Source: Camelus bactrianus
Taxonomy: Eukaryota > Chordata > Mammalia > Artiodactyla > Camelidae
NCBI RefSeq assembly: GCF_048773025.1
Contig: NC_133546.1
Span: 97,543,104 to 97,607,103, forward strand
DNA length: 64,000 nucleotides
Reading direction: 5' to 3'
Of the stretch, positions 12,562 through 25,351 are shown one piece after another (position 1 is the first letter of the stretch; every line of letters starts with the position of its first letter). Position numbers and translations under genes: made by a program. Below the pieces are notes generated by a model. The model was not told the DNA's origin and ran no database searches. It worked only from the letters and a program-made list of their open reading frames with translations.

Positions 12562-14089
12562 GTTGGAGCTCGTACCTCCCCATATATATATATGGAATGG
12601 GGTTTGCAACTGAAAAGAAACTTTGTGTTCCCAACAAGCTAGGTGAAGGACAGCTTTCACACACACTTATCTCTCAGAACTGAGCATGTGGAGAGACGTT
12701 CGTTCATCTAGCACAAAGGGAATGGGTTACAGGAGAAACTTTTGCTCTGGTTTCTAAGTGTGTTTCCTAGTGCCGGTATGAAGTTCCTGCAGTTTTCACT
12801 GTAAATCCGAGTTGGAGCTCGTACCTCCCCATATATTTGTATGGAGTGGAGTTTGCAAGTGAAAAGAAACTTTGTGTTCCCAACAAGCTAGGTGAAGTAC
12901 GGCTTTCACACACACTTATCTCTCAGAACTGAGCATGTGGAGAGACATTCGTTCATCTAGCACAAATGGAACGGGTTGCAAGAGAAAATTTTTCTCTGGT
13001 TTCTCAGTGTGTTTCCTAGTGCCGGTTTGAAGTTACTGGAGTTTTCACTGTAAAACAAAATTGGAGTTCGTACACCCCATATATAATTATGGAGTGGAAT
13101 TTGCAATTGAAAAGAAATTTTGTGTTCCCAACAAGCTTGGTTAAGGACGGCTTTCACACACAGTTATCTCTCAGAACTGAGCATGTGGAGAGACGTTAGT
13201 TCATCTAGAACAAAGGGAACAGTTTGCAGGGGAAATTTTACTCTGGTTTCTCAGTCTGTTTCCTAGTACAGGTTTGAAATTACTGCAGTTTTCACTGTAA
13301 AACACAGTTGGATCTAGTACCTCCCCATATATATGTATGGAGTGGAGTTTGCTATTTAAAAGAAACTTTGTTTTCCCAACAAGGTAGGTGAAGGACGGCT
13401 TTCACACACACTTATCTCTCAGAACTTAACATTTGGAGAGATGTTCGTTCATCTAGCACAAAGGGAACGGGTTGTAGGAGAAACTTTTACCCTGGTTTCT
13501 CAGTCTGTTTCCTAGTGTCGGTCTGATGTTCCTGCAGTTTTTACCGTAAAACTGATTTGGTGCTCGTACTTCCCCATATATTTGTATGGATTGGAGTGTG
13601 CAACTGAAAAGAAACTTTGTGTTCCCAACCATCTAGGTGAAGGACGGCTTCACACACACCTATCTCTCAGAACTGAGCATGTGGAGAGACATTCGTTCAT
13701 CTAGCACAAATGAAACGGGTTGTAGGAGAAACTTTACTCTGGTTTCTCAGTCTGATTCCTAGTGCCGGTTTGAAGTTCCTGCAGTTTACACTGTAAAATG
13801 GACTTGGAGCTCGTAACTCCCCATATATATGTATGGAGTGGAGTTTGCAAATGAAAAGAAACTTTGTGTTAGCAACAAGCTAATTGAAGACGGCTTTCAC
13901 ACACACTTATCTCTCAGAACTGAGCATGTGGAGAGACGTTCATTCATCTAGCACAAAGGGAACGGGTTGCAGTAGAAAATTTTACTCTAGTTTCTCAGTC
14001 TGTTTCCTAGTGCCGGTTTGAAGTTCCTGCAGTTTTCACTGTAAAACCGATTTGGAGCTCGGACCTCCCCATATATATGTATGGAGTGC
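12562..14089. repeat. Old segment related to 1.4-2.85 kb
   Basis: About six diverged monomers in the same order as near the left edge. Shared rare markers are AAAACAAAATTGG (13052, against 1864) and GTTAGCAACAAGCTAATTGA (13868, against 2681). The offset is about 11187 bp, or 45 monomers. No HOR copy directly adjoins it. Confidence 0.7.
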
Positions 14090-17000
14090 AGTTTGCAAGT
14101 GAAAAGAAACTTTGTGTTCCCAACAAGCTAGGTGAAGGACGGCTTACACACACACTTATTTCTCAGAACTGAGAATGTGGTGAGACGTTCGTTCATCTAC
14201 CACAAAGATTACGGGTGGCAGGAGAAACTTTTACTCTGTTTTCTCAGTCTGTTTCCTAGTGCCGGTTTGAAGTTACTGCAGTTTTCACTCTAAACCCGAG
14301 TTGGAGCTCGTACCTCCCCATATATATGTATGGAGTGAAGTTTGCAAGTGAATAGAAACTTTGTGTTCCCAACAAGCTATATGAAGGACGGCTTTCACAC
14401 ACACTTATCTCTCAGAACTGAGCATGTGGAGAGATGTTCATTCATCTAGCACAAATGGAACGGGTTGCAGGGGAAACTATTTTTCTGGTTTCTCAGTCTG
14501 TTTCCTAGTGCTGGTTTAAAGTTCCTGCAGTTTACACTGTAAAACGGACTTGGACCTCGTACCTCCCCATATATATGTATGGAGTGGCGTTTGCAAATGA
14601 AAAGAAACTTTGTGTTCCCTAGAAGCTAGGTGAAGACGGCTTTCACACACACTTATCTCTCAGAACTGAGCATGTGGAGAGACATTCGTTCATCTAGCAC
14701 AAATGGAACGGGTTGCAGGGGAAACTTTTACTCTGGTTTCTCAGACTGTTTCCTAGTGCCTTTTTGAATTTACTGCAGTTTTCACTGTAAAACCGAGCTG
14801 TAGATCGTACTTCCCATATACATGTATGGAGTGGAGTTTGCAACTGAAAAGAAACTTTGTGTTTCCAACAAGCTAGGTGAAGGACGGCTTTCACACAGAC
14901 TTATCTCTCAGAACTGAGCATGTGGAGAGACGTTCGTTCATGTAGCAAAAAGGGAACGGGTTGCAGGAGACAATTTTACTCTGGTTTCTCAGTCTGTTTC
15001 CTGCTGCCTGTTTGAAGTTACTGCAGTTTTCACTGTAAAACGGAGTTGGAGCTCGTACCTCCCCATATATATGTATGGAGTGGGGTTTGCGACTGAAAAG
15101 AAACATTGTGTTCCCAACAAGCTAGGTGAAGGTGGGCTTTCACACACACTTATCTCTCAGAACTGAGCATTTGGAGAGACTTTCGTTCATCTAGCACAAA
15201 GGGAACGGGTTGCAGGAGAAACTTTTACTCTGGTTTCTCAGTCTGTTTCCTAGTGCCGGTTTGAAGTTCCTGCAGTTTTCACTGTAAAACCGAGTTGGAG
15301 CTCGTACCTCCCCATACATATGTATGGAATGGGGTTTGCAACTGAAAAGAAACTTTTTGTTCCCAACAAGCTAGGTGAAGGACAGATTTCACACACACTT
15401 ATCTCTCAGAACTGAGCATGTGGAGAGACGTTCGTTCATCTAGCACAAAGGGAACGGGTTGCAATAGAAAATTTTTCTCTGGTTTCTCAGTGTGTTTCCT
15501 AGTGCCGGTTTGAAGTTACTGGAGTTTTCACTGTAAAACAAAATTGGGGTTCGTACATCCCCATATATAAGTATGGAGTGGAATTTGCAATTGAAAAGAA
15601 ATTTTGTGTTCCCAACAAGCTTGGTTAAGGACGGCTTTCACACACAGTTATCTCTCAGAACTGAGCATGTGGAGAGACGTTAGTTCATCTAGAACAAAGG
15701 GAACAGTTTGCAGGGGAAATTTTACTCTGGTTTCTCAGTCTGTTTTCTAGTACAGGTTTGAAATTACTGCAGTTTTCACTGTAAAACAGATTTGGATCTA
15801 GTACCTCCCCATATATATGTATGGAGTGGGTTTGCAATTTAAAAAAAACTTTGTTTTCCCAACAAGGTAGGTGAAGGACGGCTTTCACACACACTTATCT
15901 CTCAGAACTTAACAGTTGGAGAGATGTTCGTTCATGTAGCACAAAGGGAACGGGTTGTAGGAGAAACTTTTACCCTGGTTTCTCAGTCTGTTTCCTAGTG
16001 TCGGTCTGAAGTTCCTGCAGTTTTTACTGTAAAACTGATTTGGTGCTCGTACTTCCCCATATATTTGTATGGATTGCAGTGTGCAACTGAAAAGAAACTT
16101 TGTGTTCCCAACCATCTAGGTGAAGGACGGCTTCACACACACCTATCTCTCAGAACTGAGCATGTGGAGAGACATTCGTTCATCTAGCACAAATGGAACG
16201 GGTTGCAGGAGAAACTTTTACTCTGGTTTCTCAGTCTGATTCCTAGTGCCGGTTTGAAGTTCCTGCAGTTTACACTGTAAAATGGACTTGGAGCTCGTAA
16301 CTCCCCATATATATGTATGGAGTGGAGTTTGCAAATGAAAAGAAACTTTGTGTTAACAACAAGCTAGGTGAAGACGGCTTTCACACACACTTATCTCTCA
16401 GAACTGAGCATGTGGAGAGACGTTCGTTCATCTAGCACAAAGGGAACGGGTTGCAGGAGAAACTTTTACTCCGGTTTCTCAGTCTCTTTCCTAGTGCCGG
16501 TTTGAATTTACTGCAGTTTTCACTGTAAAACCGAGTTGGAGATCGTACCTCCCCATATATATGTATGGAGTGGAGTTTGCAACTGAAAAGAAACTTTGTG
16601 TTCCCAACAAGATAGGTGAAGGACGGCTTTGACACACACTTATCTCTCAGAACTGAGCATGTGGAGAGATGTTCATTCATCTAGCACAAATGAAACGGGT
16701 TGCAGGAGAAACTATTTCTCTGGTTTCTCAGTCTGTTTCCTAGTGCCGGTTTGAAGTTCCTGCAGTTTACACTGTAAAACGGACTTGGAGCCCGTACCTC
16801 CCCATACATATGTATGGAGTGGCGTTTGCAAATGAAAAGAAACTTTGTGTTCCCAACAAGCTAGGTGAAGACGGCTTTCACACACACTTATCTCTCAGAA
16901 CTGAGCATGTGGAGAGACGTTCGTTCATCTAGCACAACGGGAACGGGTTACAGGAGAAACTTTTACTCTGTTTTGTCAGCCTTTTTCCTAGTGCCTTTTT

Positions 17001-17567
17001 GAAGTTACTGCCGTTTTCACTGTAAAACCGAGTTGGAGCTCGTACCTACCCATATATATGTATGGAATGGAGTTTGCAAGTGAAAAGAAACTTTGTGTTC
17101 CCAACAAGCTAGATGAAGGACGGCTTTCACACACACTTATCTCTCAGAAGTGAGCATGTGGAGAGACGTTCGTTCATCTAGCACAAAGGGAACGGGTTCC
17201 AGGAGAAACTTTTACTCTGGTTTCACAGTGTGTTTCCTAGTGCCGGTTTGGAGTTCCTGCAGTTTTCACTGTAAAACCGAGTTGGAGCTCGTACCTCCCC
17301 ATATATAAGTATGGAGTGGAACTTGCAATTGAAAAGAAATTTTGTGTTCCCAACAAGCTTGGTTAAGGACGGCTTTCACACACATTTATCTCTCAGAACT
17401 GAGCATGTGGAGAGACGTTAGTTCATCTAGAACAAAGGGAACAGTTTGCAGGGGAAATTTTACTCTGTTTTCTCAGTCTGTTTCCTAGTGTTGGTTTGAA
17501 ATTACTGCAGTTTTCACTGTAAAACAGAGTTGGAGCTAGTACCTCCCCATATATATGTATGGAGTGG
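14090..17567. repeat. 14-monomer unit, first copy (3478 bp)
   Basis: The rare monomer AGAATGTGGTGAGACG with ACGGGTGGCAGG at 14172 recurs at 17650. The tandem junction can be placed in GTTTGCAA near 17568, where the sequence leaves the GTTTGCAATTTAAAAG type expected there and takes up GTTTGCAAGTGAAAAG. Bounds are uncertain by tens of bases. Confidence 0.78.
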
Positions 17568-20500
17568 GGTTTGCAAGTGAAAAGAAACTTTGTGTTCCCA
17601 ACAAGCTAGGTGAAGGACGGCTTACACACACACTTATCTCTCAGAACTGAGAATGTGGTGAGACGTTCGTTCATCTACCACAATGATTACGGGTGGCAGG
17701 AGAAACTTTTACTCTGTTTTCTCAGTCTGTTTCCTAGTGCCGGTTTGAAGTTACTGCAGTTTTCACTCTAAACCCGAGTTGGAGCTCGTACCTCCCCATA
17801 TATATGTATGGAGTGAAGTTTGCAAGTGAATAGAAACTTTGTGTTCCCAACAAGCTATATGAAGGACGGCTTTCACACACACTTATCTCTCAGAACTGAG
17901 CATGTGGAGAGATGTTCATTCATCTAGCACAAATGGAACGGGTTGCAGGGGAAACTATTTTTCTGGTTTCTCAGTCTGTTTCCTAGTGCTGGTTTGAAGT
18001 TCCTGCAGTTTACACTGTAAAACGGACTTGGACCTCGTACCTCCCCATATATATGTATGGAGTGGCGTTTGCAAATGAAAAGAAACTTTGTGTTCCCTAG
18101 AAGCTAGGTGAAGACGGCTTTCACACACACTTATCTCTCAGAACTGAGCATGTGGAGAGACATTCGTTCATCTAGCACAAATGGAACGGGTTGCAGGGGA
18201 AACTTTTACTCTGGTTTCTCAGACTGTTTCCTGCTGCCTGTTTGAAGTTACTGCAGTTTTCACTGTAAAACGGAGTTGGAGCTCGTACCTCCCCATATAT
18301 ATGTATGGAGTGGGGTTTGCGACTGAAAAGAAACATTGTGTTCCCAACAAGCTAGGTGAAGGTGGGCTTTCACACACACTTATCTCTCAGAACTGAGCAT
18401 TTGGAGAGACTTTCGTTCATCTAGCACAAAGGGAACGGGTTCCAGGAGAAACTTTTACTCTGGTTTCTCAGTCTGTTTCCTAGTGCCGGTTTGAAGTTCC
18501 TGCAGTTTTCACTGTAAAACCGAGTTGGAGCTCGTACCTCCCCATACATATGTATGGAATGGGGTTTGCAACTGAAAAGAAACTTTTTGTTCCCAACAAG
18601 ATAGGTGAAGGACAGATTTCACACACACTTATCTCTCAGAACTGAGCATGTGGAGAGACGTTCGTTCATCTAGCACAAAGGGAATGGGTTGCAGGAGGAA
18701 CTATTGCTCTGGTTTCTCAGTGTTTTTCCTAGTGCCGGTATGAATTTCCTGCAGTTTTCACTGTAAATCCGAGTTGGAGCTCGTACCTCCCCATATATTT
18801 GTATGGAGTGGAGTTTGCAAATGAAAAGAAACTTTGTGTTCCCAACAAGCTAGGTGAAGGACGGCTTTCACACACACTTATCTCTCAGAACTGAGCATGT
18901 GGAGAGACGTTCGTTCATCTAGCACAAATGGAACGGGTTGCAATAGAAAATTTTTCTGTGGTTTCTCAGTGTGTTTCCTAGTGCCGGTTTGAAGTTACTG
19001 GAGTTTTCACTGTAAAACAAAATTGGGGTTCGTACATCCCCATATATAAGTATGGAGTGGAGTTTGCAATTTAAAAAAAACTTTGTTTTCCCAACAAGGT
19101 AGGTGAAGGACGGCTTTCACACACACTTATCTCTCAGAACTTAACAGTTGGAGAGATGTTCGTTCATGTAGCACAAAGGGAACGGGTTGTAGGAGAAACT
19201 TTTACCCTGGTTTCTCAGTCTGTTTCCTAGTGTCGGTCTGAAGTTCCTGCAGTTTTTACTGTAAAACTGATTTGGTGCTCGTACTTCCCCATATATTTGT
19301 ATGGATTGGAGTGTGCAACTGAAAAGAACTTTGTGTTCCCAACCATCTAGGTGAAGGACGGCTTCACACACACCTATCTCTCAGAACTGAGCATGTGGAG
19401 AGACATTCGTTCATCTAGCACAAATGGAACGGGTTGCAGGAGAAACTTTTACTCTGGTTTCTCAGTCTGATTCCTAGTGCCGGTTTGAAGTTCCTGCAGT
19501 TTACACTGTAAAATGGACTTGGAGCTCGTAACTCCCCATATATATGTATGGAGTGGAGTTTGCAAATGAAAAGAAACTTTGTGTTAACAACAAGCTAGGT
19601 GAAGACGGCTTTCACACACACTTATCTCTCAGAACTGAGCATGTGGAGAGACGTTCGTTCATCTAGCACAAAGGGAACGGGTTGCAGGAGAAACTTTTAC
19701 TCCGGTTTCTCAGTCTCTTTCCTAGTGCCGGTTTGAATTTACTGCAGTTTTCACTGTAAAACCGAGTTGGAGATCGTACCTCCCCATATATATGTATGGA
19801 GTGGAGTTTGCAACTGAAAAGAAACTTTGTGTTCCCAACAAGATAGGTGAAGGACGGCTTTGACACACACTTATCTCTCAGAACTGAGCATGTGGAGAGA
19901 TGTTCATTCATCTAGCACAAATGGAACGGGTTGCAGGAGAAACTATTTCTCTGGTTTCTCAGTCTGTTTCCTAGTGCCGGTTTGAAGTTCCTGCAGTTTA
20001 CACTGTAAAACGGACTTGGAGCCCGTACCTCCCCATACATATGTATGGAGTGGCGTTTGCAAATGAAAAGAAACTTTGTGTTCCCAACAAGCTAGGTGAA
20101 GACGGCTTTCACACACACTTATCTCTCAGAACTGAGCATGTGGAGAGACGTTCGTTCATCTAGCACAACGGGAACGGGTTACAGGAGAAACTTTTACTCT
20201 GTTTTCTCAGCATTTTTCCTAGTGCCTTTTTGAAGTTACTGCCGTTTTCACTGTAAAACCGAGTTGGAGCTCGTACCTACCCATATATATGTATGGAATG
20301 GAGTTTGCAAGTGAAAAGAAACTTTGTGTTCCCAACAAGCTAGATGAAGGACGGCTTTCACACACACTTATCTCTCAGAAGTGAGCATGTGGAGAGACGT
20401 TCGTTCATCTAGCACAAAGGGAACGGGTTCCAGGAGAAACTTTTACTCTGGTCTCTCAGTGTGTTTCCTAGTGCCGGTTTGGAGTTCCTGCAGTTTTCAC

Positions 20501-20880
20501 TGTAAAACCGAGTTGGAGCTCGTACCTCCCCATATATAAGTATGGAGTGGAACTTGCAATTGAAAAGAAATTTTGTGTTCCCAACAAGCTTGGTTAAGGA
20601 CGGCTTTCACACACATTTATCTCTCAGAACTGAGCATGTGGAGAGACGTTAGTTCATCTAGAACAAAGGGAACAGTTTGCAGGGGAAATTTTACTCTGTT
20701 TTCTCAGTCTGTTTCCTAGTGTTGGTTTGAAATTACTGCAGTTTTCACTATAAAACAGAGTTGGAGCTAGTACCTCCCCATATATATGTATGGAGTGGGG
20801 TTTGCAATTTAAAAGAAACTTTGTGTTCCCAACAAGTTAGGTGAAGGACGGCTTTCACACACACTTATCTCTCAGAACTT
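17568..20880. repeat. Rearranged second copy of the 14-monomer unit
   Basis: Follows 14090 onward at offset 3478 up to about 18230, then at about 3231, so one monomer (equivalent to about 14745-15000) is missing; the join is inside the CTGTTTCCTG stretch. Further on it has one extra monomer near 18.66-18.90 kb and lacks one near 19.06 kb, which nearly cancel. Confidence 0.75.
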
Positions 20881-23800
20881 AGCATTTGGAGAGATGTTCT
20901 TTCATCTAGCACAAAGGGAACGGGTTGTAGGAGAAACTTTTACCCTAGTTTCTCAGTCTGTTTCCTAGTGTCGGTCTGAAGTTCCTGCAGTTTTTACTGT
21001 AAAACTGATTTGGTGCTCGTACTTCCCCATATATTTGTATGGATTGGAGTGTGCAACTGAAAAGAAACTTTGTGTTCCCAACCATCTAGGTTAAGTACGG
21101 CTTCACACACACTTATCTCTCAGAACTGAGCATGTGGAGAGACATTCGTTCATCTAGCACAAATGGAACGGGTTGCAGGGGAAACTTTTACTCTGGTTTC
21201 TCAGTCTGATTCCTAGTGCCGGTTTGAAGTTCCTGCAGTTTACACTGTAAAATGGACTTGGAGCTCGTAACTCCCCATATATATGTATGGAGTGGAGTTT
21301 GCAAATGAAAAGAAATTTTGTGTTCCCAACAAGCTAGGTGAAGGACGGCTTTCACACACACTTATCTCTCAGAACTGAGCATGTGGAGAGACGTTCGTTC
21401 ATCTAGCACAATGGGAACGGGTTGCAGGAGAAACTTTTACTCTGTTTTCTCAGCCTTTTTCCTAGTGCCTTTTTGAAGTTCCTGCAGTTTTCACTGTAAA
21501 ATCGAGTTGGAGCTCGTACCTCCCCATAAATATGTATGGAGTGGAGTTTGCAAATGAAAAGAAACTTTGTGTTCAAAACAAGCTTGGTGAAGGACGTCTT
21601 TCACACCCAGGTTTCTCTCAGAACTGACCATGTGGAGAGACGTTCGTTCATCTAGCACAAATTGAACGGGTTGCAGGAGAAACATTTACTCTGGTTTCTC
21701 TGTCTGTTTCCTAGTGCGGGTTTGAAGTTCCTGCAGTTTTCACTGTAAAAACGAGTTGGAGCTCGTACCTCACCATTTAAATGTATGGATTGGAGTTTGC
21801 AAGTGAAAAGAAACTTTGTGTTTCCAACAAGCTAGGTGAAGGACGGCTTTCACACAGACTTATCTCTCAGAACTGAGCATGTGGAGAGAAGTTCGTTCAT
21901 GTAGCAAAAAGGGAACGGGTTGCAGGAGACAATTTTACTCTGGTTTCTCAGTCTGTTTCCTGCTGCCTGTTTGAAGTTACTGCAGTTTTCACTGTAAAAC
22001 GGAGTTGGAGCTCGTACCTCCCCATATATATGTATGGAGTGGGGTTTGCGACTGAAAAGAAACATTGTGTTCCCAACAAGCTAGGTGAAGGTGGGCTTTC
22101 ACACACACTTATCTCTCAGAACTGAGCATTTGGAGAGACTTTCGTTCATCTAGCACAAAGGGAACGGGTTCCAGGAGAAACTTTTACTCTGGTTTCTCTG
22201 TGTGTATCTAGTGCCAGTTTGGAGTTCCTGCAGTTTTCACTGTAAAACCGAGTTGGAGCTCGTACCTCCCCATATATAAGTATGGAGTGGAACTTGCAAT
22301 TGAAAAGAAATTTTGTGTTCCCAACAAACTTGGTTAAGGACGGCTTTCACACACATTTATCTCTCAGATCTGAGCATGTGGAGAGACGTTAGTTCATCTA
22401 GAACAAAGGGAACAGTTTGCAGGGGAAATTTTACTCTGCTTTCTCAGTCTGTTTCCTAGTGTTGGTTTGAAATTACTGCAGTTTTCACTGTAAAACAGAG
22501 TTGGAGCTAGTACCTCCCCATATATATGTATGGAGTGGGGTTTGCAATTTAAAAGAAACTTTGTGTTCCCAACAAGTTAGGTGAAGGACGGCTTTCACAC
22601 ACACTTATCTCTCAGAACTTAGCATTTGGAGAGATGTTCTTTCATCTAGCACAAAGGGAACGGGTTGTAGGAGAAACTTTTACCCTAGTTTCTCAGTCTG
22701 TTTCCCAGTGTCGGTCTGAAGTTCCTGCAGTTTTTACTGTAAAACTGATTTGGTGCTCGTACTTCCCCATATATTTGTATGGATTGGAGTGTGCAACTGA
22801 AAAGAAACTTTGTGTTCCCAACCATCTAGGTGAAGGACGGCTACACACACACTTATCTCTCAGAACTGAGCATGTTGGGAGATGTTCGTTCTTCTAGCAC
22901 AAAGGGAACGGGTTCCAGGAGAAACTTTTACTCTAGTTTCTCAGTCTGTTTCCTAGTGCCGGTTTGAAGTTAGTGCAGTTTTCACTGTAAAACCGAGTTG
23001 GAGCTCGTACCTCCCCATATATATGTATGGAATGGGGTTTGCTACTGAAAAGAAACTTTGTGTTCCCAACAAGTTAGGTGAAGGACGGCTTTCACACACA
23101 CTTATCTCTCAGAACTGAGCATGTTGAGAGACGTTCGTTCATCTAGCACAAATGGAACGGGTTGCAAGGGAAATTTTTTCTCTGGTTTCTCAGTGTGTTT
23201 CCTAGTGCCGGTTTGAAGTTACTGGAGTTTTCACTGTAAAACAAAATTGGAGTTCGTACATCCCCATATATAAGTATGGAGTGGAATTTGCAATTGAAAA
23301 GAAATTTTGTGTTCCCAAAATGCTTGGTTAAGGACGGCTTTCACACACAGTTATCTCTCAGAACTGAGCATGTGGAGAGACGTTAGTTCATCTAGAACAA
23401 ATGGAACAGTTTTCAGGGGAAATTTTACTCTGGTTTCTCAGTCTGTTTCCTAGTACAGGTTTGAAATTACTGCAGTTTTCACTGTAAAACAGAGTTGGAT
23501 CTAGTACCTCCCCATATATATGTATGGAGTGGAGTTTGCAATTTAAAAGAAACTTTGTTTTCCCAACAAGGTAGGTGAAGGACGGCTTTCACACACTCTT
23601 ATCTCTCAGAACTTAACATTTGGAGAGATGTTCGTTCATGTAGCACAAAGGGAACGGGTTGTAGGAGAAACTTTTACCCTGGTTTCTCAGTCTGTTTCCT
23701 AGTGTCGGTCTGAAGTTCCTGCAGTTTTTACTGTAAAACTGATTTGGTGCTCGTAATTCCCCATATATTTGTATGGATTGGAGTGTGCAACTGAAAAGAA

Positions 23801-25351
23801 ACTTTGTGTTCCCAACCATCTAGGTGAAGGACGGCTTCACACACACCTATCTCTCAGAACTGAGCATGTGGAGAGACATTCGTTCATCTAGCACAAATGG
23901 AACGGGTTGCAGGAAAAACTTTTACTCTGGTTTCTCAGTCTGATTCCTAGTGCCGGTTTGAAGTTCCTGCAGTTTACACTGTAAAATGGACTTGGAGCTC
24001 GTAACTCCCCATATATATGTATGGAGTGGAGTTTGCAAATGAAAAGAAACTTTGTGTTAGCAACAAGCTAAGTGAAGACGGCTTTCACACACACTTATCT
24101 CTCAGAACTGAGCATGTGGAGAGACGTTCGTTCATCTAGCACAAAGGGAACGGGTTGCAGGAGAAATTTTAACTCTGGTTTCTCAGTCTGTTTCCTAGTG
24201 CCGGTTTGAAGTTACTGCAGTTTTCACTGTAAAACCGAGTTGGAGCTCGTACCTCCCATATGTATGTATGGAGTGGAGTTTGCAACTGAAAAGATACTTT
24301 GTGTTCCCAACAAGCTAGGTGAAGGACGGCTTACACACACACTTATCTCTCAGAACTGAGCATGTGGTGAGACGTTCGTTCATCTAGCACAAAGAATACC
24401 TGTTGCAGTAGAAACTTTTACTCTGTTTTCTCAGTCTGTTTCCTAGTGCCGCTTTGAAGTTACTGCAGTTTTCACTCTAAACCCGATTTGGAGCTCGTAC
24501 CTCCCCATATATATGTATGGACTGGAGTTTCCAAGTGAAAGAAACTTTGTGTTCCCAACAAGCTAGATGAAGGAAGGCTTTAAAACACACTTATCTCTCA
24601 GAACTGAGCATGTGGAGAGATGTTCATTCATCTAGCACAAATGGAACGGGTTGCAGGAGAAACTATTTCTCTGGTTTCTCAGTCTGTTTCCTAGTGCCGG
24701 TTTGAAGTTCCTGCAGTTTACACTGTAAAATGGACTTGGAGCCCGTACCTCCCAATATATATGTATGGAGTGGCGTTTGCAAATGAAAAGAAACTTTGTG
24801 TTCCCAACAAGCTAGGTGAAGACGGCTTTCACACACACTTATCTGTCAGAACAGAGCATGTGGAGAGACTTTCGTTCATCTAGCACAAAGGGAACGGGTT
24901 GCAGGAGAAACTTTTACTCTGGTTTCTCAGTGTGTTTCCTAGTGCCGGTTTGGAGTTCCTGCATTTTTCACTGTAAAACAGAGTTGGAGCTCGTACCTCC
25001 CCATATATAAGTATGGAGTGGAACTTGCAATTGAAAAGAAATTTTGTGTTCCCAACAAGCTTGTTTAAGGACGGCTTTCACACACATTTATCTCTCAGAA
25101 CTGAGCATGTGGAGAGACGTTAGTTCATCTAGAACAAAGGGAACAGTTTGCAGGGGAAATTTTACTCTGGTTTCTCAGTCTGTTTCCTAGTGTTGGTTTG
25201 AAATTACTGCAGTTTTCACTGTAAAACAGAGTTGGAGCTAGTACCTCCCCATATATATGTATGGAGTGGGGTTTGCAATTTAAAAGAAACTTTGTGTTCC
25301 CAACAAGTTAGGTGAAGGACGGCTTTCACACACACTTATCTCTCAGAACTT
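20881..25351. repeat. 18-monomer HOR unit, copy 1 (4471 bp)
   Basis: Bounded by the marker AGCATTTGGAGAGATGTTCT at 20881 and 25352; the next lies at 29823, the same 4471 bp on. Internal markers keep the same spacing, for example 22621 and 27092. The mean of 248.4 bp per monomer shows several fixed 1-bp deletions. Similarity reaches a few hundred bases left of the chosen start. Confidence 0.9.
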
